Assembly: GCA_964510205.1 (NCBI GenBank)
Contig: CAZEBW010000048.1
Span: 1-28,156 of the forward strand
Direction of reading: 5' to 3'
Source: CAZEBW01 sp964510205
GTDB lineage: Bacteria; Chloroflexota; Anaerolineae; VGOG01
DNA length: 28,156 nt
Shown here piece after piece: positions 6,547 through 13,641 of this stretch. Position 1 is the stretch's first letter, and the number at the start of each line of letters is the position of its first letter. The position numbers and the translations under genes are program-made. Under the pieces are notes generated by a model. It saw nothing but the letters and a program-made list of their open reading frames with translations, was not told where the DNA came from and made no database searches.

Positions 6547-7356
6547 TCACCAGCGAATCGTTGTCCCTTCCGCAAGGTCCGTCTCCAGCAGCGCGCGCTG
6601 GATCAGGCCCGGCTGCCGCCCTGAGATGAGCTGCACTTTGAGGCCAGGATGTTCTCGCACCAGGGCGTACATGGTTCGGACCTTGGTCAGCATCCCGCCC
6701 GTCACGTCAACGCCGTGGGAGCCAGCCAGCATCTCCGCCACCTCATAGAAGTTCTGGCGTGAAATCTCCGCGATCAACTGGGCGGATTTATCCCGCAGGG
6801 GGTCGGCAGTGAACACGCCCTCTACCTCGCCGGCCAGAACGATCCGCGTGGGATCGAGGTGATGGCTCAGGTAGGCGAAGATCTGCTCGGTGGAGATGAT
6901 GGTACAGCCGCGCACCTCGTCCAGAGCCACGTCGCCGTAGACCAGGGGGGCCAGGCCGTGGCGCAGCGCGAATTCGATGGGCTCCGTTGCCATGCGGATG
7001 AGCGCGCCATTGCGGCAGTGGGCCGAGGCCGAGGGCTGGATGGAGACGACCGGGACGCCTTCGGCCAGCAAGATGTCGGTCACCAATCGGTTGAGGCGGG
7101 CGGCGGCCGCGCCCGTTTGGGCGTAGCCCCGCCAGTTGGGTGGGCCGGCTTGCAGCAGCCCGTGGCGCTGGGCGACGAAATGGCCGAATGAGCCGCTGCC
7201 GTGGCCCAGCAGCAGGAGGAGGTCTGGGTCTCGGTCTAGAGCGGATCTGACCTCACGGGCGGCGCGACGGATGACGTCTGGATGGGCGGTTTGCTCTTTG
7301 TTCTTGTCGGTGATCAATGAGCCGCCTAGTTTCAAGAAGATCAGCCTCTCGTTCAC
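6547..7356 (-). CDS. isopentenyl phosphate kinase
   Basis: An amino-acid-kinase-fold enzyme that phosphorylates isopentenyl phosphate to isopentenyl diphosphate, the last step of the alternative mevalonate route. The 269 residues show the nucleotide-binding N-terminus LKLGGSLIT, the glycine-rich loop GHGSGSFGH whose His (residue 59) matches the family's catalytic histidine, VYGDVALD, LAGEVEGVFTADP and DVTGGMLTKV. The GSFGH motif separates it from acetylglutamate, aspartate and uridylate kinases. IPKs are known from archaea, plants and Chloroflexi such as Roseiflexus, where a matching decarboxylase was described. No other mevalonate gene is in the window. The ATG at 7356 follows GGAAG. A minus-strand extended -10 element lies about 45 bp upstream. 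Confidence 0.9.
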   Translation of the reverse strand: MNERLIFLKLGGSLITDKNKEQTAHPDVIRRAAREVRSALDRDPDLLLLLGHGSGSFGHFVAQRHGLLQAGPPNWRGYAQTGAAAARLNRLVTDILLAEGVPVVSIQPSASAHCRNGALIRMATEPIEFALRHGLAPLVYGDVALDEVRGCTIISTEQIFAYLSHHLDPTRIVLAGEVEGVFTADPLRDKSAQLIAEISRQNFYEVAEMLAGSHGVDVTGGMLTKVRTMYALVREHPGLKVQLISGRQPGLIQRALLETDLAEGTTIRW

Positions 7357-7399
7357 GATTCACTTCCTTAGTTGACTGCATTGTGTTGTGGCCTCAATA

Positions 7400-7428
7400 A
7401 TTGTACCACAGTTCAGCAAAAGAGGAAA
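7400..7428 (-). promoter_or_regulatory. possible promoter of the isopentenyl phosphate kinase gene
   Basis: On the minus strand, TGGTACAAT (TACAAT at 7405-7400, extended by TG) lies about 45 bp upstream of the kinase start. The -35 region (TTTCCT around 7428-7423) is poor. Support rests on the extended -10 alone. Confidence 0.4.
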
Positions 7429-7435
7429 ACAATTC

Positions 7436-7464
7436 TTGACAAATTGCTTGGTTTCCCCTATAAT
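7436..7464 (+). promoter_or_regulatory. perfect-consensus sigma-70 promoter P1 of the liv operon
   Basis: TTGACA (7436-7441) and TATAAT (7459-7464) are both exact consensus with the optimal 17-bp spacer. The predicted start near 7471 leaves a leader of about 220 nt before livK. Confidence 0.88.
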
Positions 7465-7540
7465 GTTTTTCTAACCGCTTACTTCCACTGAAGCTATTTC
7501 TGTCTTCCGATCGGGCAAGCGAAAAAGGTGAAATCGGGAT

Positions 7541-7569
7541 TTGTCTTTTTTCGCCGTTGCTGTTATAAT
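7541..7569 (+). promoter_or_regulatory. possible second promoter P2 of the liv operon
   Basis: TTGTCT (7541-7546) and TATAAT (7564-7569) are spaced by 17 bp, with TGT before the hexamer making an extended -10. The -35 lies inside an A/T-rich hairpin, GCGAAAAAG (7519-7527) with CTTTTTTCGC (7545-7554, one bulge), that would form in transcripts from P1. Between P2 and livK (7570-7692) there are only two doubtful short frames, at 7587 (7 codons) and 7618 (18 codons). Confidence 0.55.
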
Positions 7570-7692
7570 CTGGAGGGGAGGAGGTGATGAGGGCCTATAG
7601 TGTAGCGTGACGAATCCATGCTGAGCGGGCTTGCGGGCTTGGCCTGCCCTCGGCCACTCGAGAATAGCAAATAATCTAGGAGGAGATAGCAA

Positions 7693-8898
7693 ATGAAGTA
7701 CGGTAAAGCTCTAAGTGTTCTGATGTTGACCATTCTGCTCGTGGCTAGCTGCGCCCCCCAAGAGACGGCCTTCGAGTGCGAGGATGCGATTGGCTGTGCC
7801 ACCTATGACGCAGGCGAACCGATTCGCATCGCCTCCGCTCTCGCCATCTCCGGCCCCAACGCAGATCTTGGCTTGGACTCGCAGTACGGCGTCGAGATCG
7901 CCATTGACTTCAAGGGTGATGTCTTGGGCCATGAGGTTGAGCTTCAAGCTGAGGACGACGGCTGCAGCGCCGAGGGCGGGCAGACGGCTGGACAGAAGAT
8001 CGTCTCCGATCCGACCATCATCGGGGTCGTGGGCACCAGTTGCTCTGGCGCGGGTGTTCCCATGTCCAAGGTCATCTCGGAAGCTGGTTACGTGATGGTC
8101 TCACCCTCCAACACATCCCCCGTTCTCACAGATCCAAACATCGCTTGGAACCCCGGCTACCTGCGCACCGCGCACAATGATAAGGTCCAGGGTAAGGCCA
8201 TGGCCGACTTCGCCTATGACGTGTTGGGCGTGCGCTCGGCAGCCGCCATCCACGATGGCGATCCCTACACCGAAGGCCTGGCGAGAGTATTTGCGGACTC
8301 GTTTGAGGCGCGCGGTGGCGAGATCGTGATGTTCACCGCCGTCAACAAGGGCGACACCGACATGCGCCCAGTGCTCACCGCCGTCGCCGCGGCCGGACCA
8401 CCTGATCTTCTCTACTACCCGGTCTTCACCGCCGAGGGCGCCTTCCTCACCAAGCAGGCCAAGGAGGTCTCTGGTTTGGAGGACACTGTCCTGTCAGCCG
8501 CAGATGGCATGATCTCCACTGCTGCTGCTGAGGCCATTGGCGAGGCGGGGGAGGGAATGTACTTCTCCGGTCCCGATACGAGCTTCTCAGGCGGCTTGTA
8601 CTCCAGGTTCCTTAAGGCATACGTGGATAAGATCGGAAGCGAACCGGTCTCTGTCTTCCACGCTCACGCTTTTGACGCAGCAACCCTTATTTTGGACTGC
8701 GTTGAAGAAGTGGCTGTCGAGGAGGCCGATGGCACGATTCACGTTGGTCGTCAGGATATGCGGGATTGCCTGAGTGCAACGGATAATCACGAGGGGATCA
8801 CCGGATTGCTCGACTGCGATCAATATGGTGACTGCGCTGACCCCAGGATCGTGGTCAAGCAGCTTACAAGCGGGCAGTATATACCCATCTGGCCGTAA
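7693..8898 (+). CDS. livK: branched-chain amino acid type ABC substrate-binding lipoprotein
   Basis: Extracytoplasmic receptor of the Liv-type (HAAT) importer. The 401 residues begin with a lipoprotein signal peptide ending LLVASC, Cys20 being lipidated. The family 6 periplasmic fold follows: PIRIASALAISGPNADLGLDSQYGVEIAIDFKG, VVGTSCSGAGVPMSKVISEAGYVMVSPSNTSP, an AVNKGDTD hinge region and HAHAFDAATLIL. There are several Cys in the mature part (residues 28, 34 and others near the C-terminus), which may form disulfides. GGAGGAG precedes the ATG. It is first in an operon with both permeases and both ATPases, driven by a perfect promoter. Substrate could be Leu/Ile/Val, urea, amides or other amino acids. 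Confidence 0.93.
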   Translation: MKYGKALSVLMLTILLVASCAPQETAFECEDAIGCATYDAGEPIRIASALAISGPNADLGLDSQYGVEIAIDFKGDVLGHEVELQAEDDGCSAEGGQTAGQKIVSDPTIIGVVGTSCSGAGVPMSKVISEAGYVMVSPSNTSPVLTDPNIAWNPGYLRTAHNDKVQGKAMADFAYDVLGVRSAAAIHDGDPYTEGLARVFADSFEARGGEIVMFTAVNKGDTDMRPVLTAVAAAGPPDLLYYPVFTAEGAFLTKQAKEVSGLEDTVLSAADGMISTAAAEAIGEAGEGMYFSGPDTSFSGGLYSRFLKAYVDKIGSEPVSVFHAHAFDAATLILDCVEEVAVEEADGTIHVGRQDMRDCLSATDNHEGITGLLDCDQYGDCADPRIVVKQLTSGQYIPIWP

Positions 8899-8944
8899 GG
8901 GACGCCTGTTGGCGCGCTGCCTGTTGTGATCTGAACTAACTACA

Positions 8945-8994
8945 GGGGAGTGTGGGCCCAGGGACTGGACTTGGGTCCACACGCCCCGCTTTTT
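8945..8994 (+). terminator. intercistronic terminator between livK and livH
   Basis: GGGGAGTGTGGGCCCA (8945-8960) pairs with TGGGTCCACACGCCCC (8972-8987) over 16 positions with one mismatch and one wobble, followed by GC and five T (8990-8994). The livH ribosome site begins directly after it. A partial terminator here would let the binding protein be made in excess over the membrane parts. Confidence 0.82.
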
Positions 8995-9004
8995 GGAGAG
9001 GAAA

Positions 9005-10066
9005 ATGCTAGAGCGTCTTCGGGATGTTGATTATATCGGGTTTGTTCTTTGGTTTCTCAGAGCTGTCATTCTGGTCTTGATCGCTTGGGGCACGATTGCT
9101 GCAGTGTTGGACAATCCCTATACGATAAAGCAATGGATAGACTTCCTCATTTTCGGGATCGCCCAGGGTAGCATGTACGCCCTGATCGCCATTGGGTACA
9201 CGCTGGTCTACGGGGTATTGTTGATGATCAATTTTGCTCACGGCGAGTTCTTCATGTCCGGCATCACGACGGCTACCATGCTTATAGCGATACCTCTGGG
9301 CAACTCCGGATTCCTCGACCGCCAACCCGTCGTTGGCCTGCTGGCTACCATGCTGCTTGCTATGGTGGTCTCCGTCGCCGTAGCGCTGCTCACCGAGCGC
9401 GTTGCCTATCGCCCGCTCAGGAAGGCGCCGCGCCTGATCCCCTTAATCACCGCCATCGGCGCCTCTTTCTTCTGGCAGTACTTCTTCCGGGGCTTGTTCG
9501 GTTCGAAAGTTATTCCCTTCCCCGAGATCCAGGTATTGAAAGGCTCCATCCCCTTCCTGGGAACAGAATTACTGAAAACTCACCTGGTGGTCATTGTCGC
9601 CACCATCGTGATGCTCATCGGGCTGAACTTCTTCATCATGCGGACCAAGACGGGTAAGGCGATTCGAGCCGTGTCTGAGGACAAAGACGCCGCCGCCCTG
9701 ATGGGCATTGACATTGACCGCACGGTTTCCATTACTTTCGCCACTGGAGCCGCTATGGCGGGTGTCGCTGGCGTCCTCTTTGCGATCGTCTTCCGCCAGG
9801 TGCACTTCTTTATGGGGTTCGTTCCTGGTATCAAGGCTTTCACCGCCGCTGTCCTGGGCGGAATCGGCAGCGTACCCGGAGCGGCGATTGGCGGCTTGCT
9901 CCTGGGCATCTTCGAATCCGTTGGTCCGAGCCTCTTTCTGGAGGGCCTGGGCATCCCGGCCCCTCACCAATTGAAGGACGTCATTGCCTTTACCATGCTT
10001 GTCTTCGTGCTCATCTTCCGGCCCCAGGGCATCCTGGGAGAACGACTGTCCGAAGAGAAAGCGTGA
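9005..10066 (+). CDS. livH: branched-chain amino acid type ABC permease LivH
   Basis: Integral membrane subunit of the Liv-type importer, 353 residues. It shows the LivH signature GIAQGSMYALIAIGYTLVYGVLLMINFAHGEFFM, then RVAYRPLRKAPRLIPLITAIGASFF, the cytoplasmic coupling segment TGKAIRAVSEDKDAAALMGID, and VPGIKAFTAAVLGGIGSVPGAAIGGLLLGI. The ATG at 9005 is chosen because GGAGAGG ends just before it; a TTG 12 nt upstream is in frame but overlaps the ribosome site. About 40 residues precede the conserved core, which is slightly long for the family. It is followed by livM after 10 bp. Confidence 0.94.
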   Translation: MLERLRDVDYIGFVLWFLRAVILVLIAWGTIAAVLDNPYTIKQWIDFLIFGIAQGSMYALIAIGYTLVYGVLLMINFAHGEFFMSGITTATMLIAIPLGNSGFLDRQPVVGLLATMLLAMVVSVAVALLTERVAYRPLRKAPRLIPLITAIGASFFWQYFFRGLFGSKVIPFPEIQVLKGSIPFLGTELLKTHLVVIVATIVMLIGLNFFIMRTKTGKAIRAVSEDKDAAALMGIDIDRTVSITFATGAAMAGVAGVLFAIVFRQVHFFMGFVPGIKAFTAAVLGGIGSVPGAAIGGLLLGIFESVGPSLFLEGLGIPAPHQLKDVIAFTMLVFVLIFRPQGILGERLSEEKA

Positions 10067-10076
10067 GGTGCTAACT

Positions 10077-11792
10077 ATGACTGAACATTCTCGATCTGGT
10101 CTGCGTCTGTTGATTCGTCGCGCCATTCGGTTTGGTCTGCTGGCCGGTGTGGTTGCGCTGAGCTTGAGCATGATAGGGATGGTGGAGATCTTCGGGGCGC
10201 GCTCCCTTATCGTCAACACCCTGACACTGGGACAAGTGATCCTCTTTGCTGCACCAGCTACGATGGGTTACCTCGCCGCCCAGGGCACGCCCAAGGACAG
10301 GCGAGGGGTCATCTTTCTCCAGGGTTTGATCTGTGGCCTGCTCACTGCCATACCCGTCGTCGCACTCGTTATGCTTGGAAATATCTTCAATCTTCGGCAG
10401 TTCTTCTTAAACGTCTCGCCCGACCTTCTGGAAACGTTGACTTTCGGCCAGGGCGTGGCTGTTGGCAGTCTTTTGCTTCTTGGCGCTATGGCGAGCGTCA
10501 GTGTGGCGGCCGCTGCATTCTACCTTCTACCGTCCCGCCTCCAGCGACCTCTCTTGACAGGGCTTCTAGGGACTCTCACCATTGGTCTGTTCTCAGAGAT
10601 CCTCAGCAGCAGGCTGCGGGATTTCTTCGGTGCGGGCATCCTGAGGTTCATCTTCAAGTCAAGGGCGCTTCTGCCTGTGACAGCCCTGGTGCTTTTTGTC
10701 CTCATCGCTGGTGCATCAGCCCTGTGGAGTAGGCGCCGTGATCGTCTTCAGAAACGGATCACCGCTCTCCCTCCCAAACAACAAAAGACCCTTCGTTGGG
10801 TCAGTATTGGCTTGGGAATCTTCTTGCTGCTCATCCTACCAAGTCTTCTGGGCACCTACTTGTCCGAGGTGATGAACAACGTGGGCATCTTCGTGCTCAT
10901 GGGTCTGGGGCTGAACATCGTGGTGGGCTTCGCGGGCCTCCTCGACCTGGGCTACGTGGCCTTCTTTGCCATCGGGGCCTACACCACGGGCGTGCTCACT
11001 TCGACCGGCCACTTGGGGTTCGGGATGTCGTTTTGGGCCGCCGTGCCTTTTGCGGTGCTGGCGGCGGTGTTGGCGGGCATTCTCCTGGGCATTCCAGTGC
11101 TGCGGATGCGGGGCGACTACCTGGCCATCGTCACCATGGGATTCGGCGAGATCATCCGTATCCTCGCGCTCTCGGACCTGTTGAAGCCGTTGATCGGCGG
11201 TGCGCAAGGCGTCCTGCAAATACCTAAGCCGCAGATGGGTTCCCTGGCGCTGATCAAACCCGAGCAGCTATTCTACGTCATTCTGGCCGGCTGCATCCTG
11301 GCGGTCTTCGTGTCTTGGCGTCTGAGGGGAGCGCGCCTGGGCCGCCAATGGATGGCCTTGCGAGAGGATGAAGACGTGGCCGAGGCGGTAGGCATCAACT
11401 TGGTCAAGACGAAGCTGCTGGCCTTCGCCATCGGCGCCGCATTCTCTGGATTGTCCGGCGCGATCTTCGCCAGCAAGCTGACCTCCATCTTCCCTCATAG
11501 CTTCAACTTGCTGGTTTCCATCAACGTGCTGTGCTTGATTATCGTTGGGGGCATAGGGAGTATCCCCGGCGTGATTGTGGGGGCCCTGGCCCTGATCGGG
11601 CTGCCGGAGCTGCTGCGCGAGTTCGCTGAGTACCGCATGTTGATGTACGGCGCGCTGCTGCTGGTGATGATGCTTTCTCGTCCGGAGGGATTCTGGCCGT
11701 CTGAAGTCAGGAGGCGTGAGCTGCGTACCGATCGGGAACCTCTGCCAGCAGGCTCCGTGGCGAGCTCAGCCGAATGGCAGAGTGCTGATTGA
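10077..11792 (+). CDS. livM: branched-chain amino acid type ABC permease LivM with long N-terminal membrane region
   Basis: Second permease of the Liv-type importer. The LivM core begins near residue 270: VGIFVLMGLGLNIVVGFAGLLDLGYVAFFAIGAYTTG, then VLRMRGDYLAIVTMGFGEIIRIL, the coupling loop ALREDEDVAEAVGINLVKTKLLAFAIGAAFSGLSGAIFA, and a C-terminal GGIGSIPGVIVGALALIGLPELLREF. The 571 residues are clearly longer than the usual 300-430. The extra N-terminal ~250 residues hold about six hydrophobic segments that resemble no domain I recognise. The ATG at 10077 follows GAGGTG, 10 bp behind livH. The tail after WPSEVRRRELR is polar. Confidence 0.93.
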   Translation: MTEHSRSGLRLLIRRAIRFGLLAGVVALSLSMIGMVEIFGARSLIVNTLTLGQVILFAAPATMGYLAAQGTPKDRRGVIFLQGLICGLLTAIPVVALVMLGNIFNLRQFFLNVSPDLLETLTFGQGVAVGSLLLLGAMASVSVAAAAFYLLPSRLQRPLLTGLLGTLTIGLFSEILSSRLRDFFGAGILRFIFKSRALLPVTALVLFVLIAGASALWSRRRDRLQKRITALPPKQQKTLRWVSIGLGIFLLLILPSLLGTYLSEVMNNVGIFVLMGLGLNIVVGFAGLLDLGYVAFFAIGAYTTGVLTSTGHLGFGMSFWAAVPFAVLAAVLAGILLGIPVLRMRGDYLAIVTMGFGEIIRILALSDLLKPLIGGAQGVLQIPKPQMGSLALIKPEQLFYVILAGCILAVFVSWRLRGARLGRQWMALREDEDVAEAVGINLVKTKLLAFAIGAAFSGLSGAIFASKLTSIFPHSFNLLVSINVLCLIIVGGIGSIPGVIVGALALIGLPELLREFAEYRMLMYGALLLVMMLSRPEGFWPSEVRRRELRTDREPLPAGSVASSAEWQSAD

Positions 11793-11831
11793 GCTTGGTT
11801 CATCTGTGTGAATCGTAGGAGATAAACTTCT

Positions 11832-12623
11832 ATGGCTATTCTTATTTCAAGGAACGTCACCAAGAACTTCGGCGGTCTGACAGCGGTCAGCAATTTCGAC
11901 TTCGACGTCCCCGAAGGCAGCATCGTCAGTCTCATCGGGCCGAACGGGGCTGGGAAAACCACTTTCTTCAACTGCATCACCGGCTTTTACGGGTTCGATG
12001 AGGGCGAAATCACGTTCGAAGGCCGCCTTTTGAACGGGCGGTCGCCGGACCAGATCGCCCACCTGGGCATCACCCGCACCTACCAAAACATTCGTCTCTT
12101 CGCCAACATGACCGCCATCGAGAATATACTGGTCGGCATGGAGCCGCAACTGAAGCACGGTTGGATCGGCGCCGTCATTGGCTCGCGGGGTACGCGGGGG
12201 GAAGAGCAGCGAGCGCTGGAGGAAGCCAACAAGCTGCTCCAGTTCGTCGGCCTGGCAGGCAAGGGCGATCTGTTGGCCAAGAACCTGCCCTACGGCGACC
12301 AGCGGCGTCTGGAAATCACCCGCGCTCTGGCTGGCAAGCCCAAGCTGCTGCTTCTCGATGAACCGACGGCGGGCATGAACCCGCACGAGACGAGGGAGAT
12401 GATGGACTTCATCCGCAGATTGCGCGACGAGCTGGGGATCACGATTCTGCTGATCGAGCACGACATGCGGGTGGTGATGGGCATCTCCGAGAGGGTAACG
12501 GTCATTGACTATGGCAAGAAGATCTGCGAAGGGACGTGTAGCGAGGTTCAGAGCGACCCCAAGGTGATCGAAGCCTACCTCGGGCGTGGCGCTGCCACCG
12601 GCCTGGCCACCAACAACGCCTGA
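11832..12623 (+). CDS. livG: branched-chain amino acid type ABC ATPase LivG
   Basis: Cytoplasmic ATPase of the Liv-type importer, 263 residues. Walker A is GPNGAGKTT (about residues 37-45), the signature is LPYGDQRRLEITRAL, Walker B is LLLLDEPTAGMN, and the switch is LLIEHDM. The long helical stretch after the Q-loop (MEPQLKHGWIGAVIGSRGTRGEE) is typical of LivG and distinguishes it from LivF. The ATG at 11832 follows GGAGA. The gap behind livM contains a short piece, GGTTCATCTGTGTGAATC, that resembles the repeat at the dppB/dppC junction. Confidence 0.96.
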   Translation: MAILISRNVTKNFGGLTAVSNFDFDVPEGSIVSLIGPNGAGKTTFFNCITGFYGFDEGEITFEGRLLNGRSPDQIAHLGITRTYQNIRLFANMTAIENILVGMEPQLKHGWIGAVIGSRGTRGEEQRALEEANKLLQFVGLAGKGDLLAKNLPYGDQRRLEITRALAGKPKLLLLDEPTAGMNPHETREMMDFIRRLRDELGITILLIEHDMRVVMGISERVTVIDYGKKICEGTCSEVQSDPKVIEAYLGRGAATGLATNNA

Positions 12624-12629
12624 CCCCAA

Positions 12630-12655
12630 AGTTTTTTGAAACCTTTAGGGTCTCC
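12630..12655. other. imperfect hairpin between livG and livF
   Basis: GACCCCAAAG and CTTTAGGGTC can pair over about 9 of 10 positions across a T-rich loop. The sequence CCTTTAGGGTCT recurs near 22233-22244. It may be a processing or stability element, or a repeat scrap. No T-run follows. Confidence 0.4.
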
Positions 12656-12669
12656 AAGGAGTAGTCTCT

Positions 12670-13383
12670 ATGCCGATGCTAGAAGTTGATAACATACATA
12701 CTTATTATGGCAATATCCACGCCTTGAGGGGGGTCTCACTCACCGTTGAGGAAGGCGAGATTGTGACCCTGATCGGGGCCAACGGCGCTGGCAAATCTAC
12801 CACCCTGTGGACAATCGCCGGGCTGCTTAAGCCTCGACAGGGCGGGGTCTTCCTCGAAGGCGAGGACCTGACCAGCTACAAGGCCCACGAAATCGTCTAC
12901 AAGGGTGTGGCCCTGGTGCCCGAAGGGCGGCGTGTGTTCGCGAAGCTCACCGTCGCTGAAAACCTGGAAATGGGCGCCTATCACCGCAGCGATCAGAAAG
13001 GCATCGCCGAGGATCTGGAGCGCGTCTTCACCCTGTTCCCGCGCCTTAAGGAGCGGAGGACGCAGGTGGCCGGCACGTTGAGCGGGGGGGAGCAGCAGAT
13101 GCTCTCCACCGCCCGCGCTTTGATGGCCCGTCCGCGATTGATGTTGTTGGATGAGCCTTCGATGGGGCTGGCGCCCGTGCTGGTGGAGGACGTCTTCGAG
13201 ACCATCCGAGGCATCAACCAGGATGGAACAACCATCCTGCTCGTCGAGCAGAACGCCCACATGGCGCTCCAGATCGCCGACCGGGGCTACGTCCTTCAGA
13301 CGGGGGAGATTGTGTTGAGCGACACAGCCGATGGACTGCGGCAAAACCAGATGGTGCAGAAGGCCTACCTGGGGATGGAGTAG
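12670..13383 (+). CDS. livF: branched-chain amino acid type ABC ATPase LivF
   Basis: Second cytoplasmic ATPase of the Liv-type importer, 237 residues, normal length. It starts MLEVDNIHTYYGNIHALRGVSLTVEEGE, which is characteristic of LivF. Walker A is GANGAGKST, followed by VALVPEGRRVFAKLTVAENL, the signature LSGGEQQMLSTARALM, Walker B LMLLDEPSMGLAP and the switch LLVEQNA. The ATG at 12670 follows AAGGAG. It completes a full livKHMGF set. No convincing terminator was seen in the 250 bp before the next binding-protein gene, so some read-through into the composite importer is possible. Confidence 0.96.
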   Translation: MPMLEVDNIHTYYGNIHALRGVSLTVEEGEIVTLIGANGAGKSTTLWTIAGLLKPRQGGVFLEGEDLTSYKAHEIVYKGVALVPEGRRVFAKLTVAENLEMGAYHRSDQKGIAEDLERVFTLFPRLKERRTQVAGTLSGGEQQMLSTARALMARPRLMLLDEPSMGLAPVLVEDVFETIRGINQDGTTILLVEQNAHMALQIADRGYVLQTGEIVLSDTADGLRQNQMVQKAYLGME

Positions 13384-13438
13384 CCAGTCGTCGGCAGGGT
13401 CGCCTGTCCGATGCGCTTATCTTTCATGGGTTCGCGAT

Positions 13439-13469
13439 TTGAACCTCCGAGCTTTCTAGGATGTATAAC
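13439..13469 (+). promoter_or_regulatory. weak candidate promoter of the composite importer
   Basis: TTGAAC (13439-13444) and TATAAC (13464-13469) are separated by 19 bp, longer than optimal. It is the only promoter-like pair noticed between livF and the fused binding-protein gene. Confidence 0.35.
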
Positions 13470-13494
13470 TTAAAGGAGTTGATTCAGCCTCAGA

Positions 13495-13641
13495 ATGTTA
13501 TTCGCACAAGAGGTCGTCGAGTTGCAGGCACGTGTGGGGGGTGGGCGCCCCTGGTTGAAGCCTCATGTCAAGTTGGCAAGAGATAGCTTGACGCTGGATA
13601 TTCGAAATCCGAAAAAGAAGGAGGAGGTAAGAAATGTTTAG
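13495..13641 (+). CDS. possible 48-residue upstream ORF overlapping the fused binding-protein start
   Basis: The frame runs from an ATG at 13495 to a TAG at 13639-13641 and overlaps the first codons of the next gene by 8 bp. The product would be basic, ending in a run of Lys, Glu and Arg (PKKKEEVRN). That run simply reflects the GAAGGAGGAGG ribosome site of the next gene. The only purine-rich site upstream, AAAGGAG at 13472-13478, is too far away. It could be a coupled leader peptide or chance. Confidence 0.2.
   Translation: MLFAQEVVELQARVGGGRPWLKPHVKLARDSLTLDIRNPKKKEEVRNV

Noticed and set aside
7587..7674. Leader peptides of 7 and 18 codons in the livK leader
   Set aside because: The ribosome-site spacing is wrong for the first and absent for the second, and there is no run of regulatory codons to suggest attenuation.
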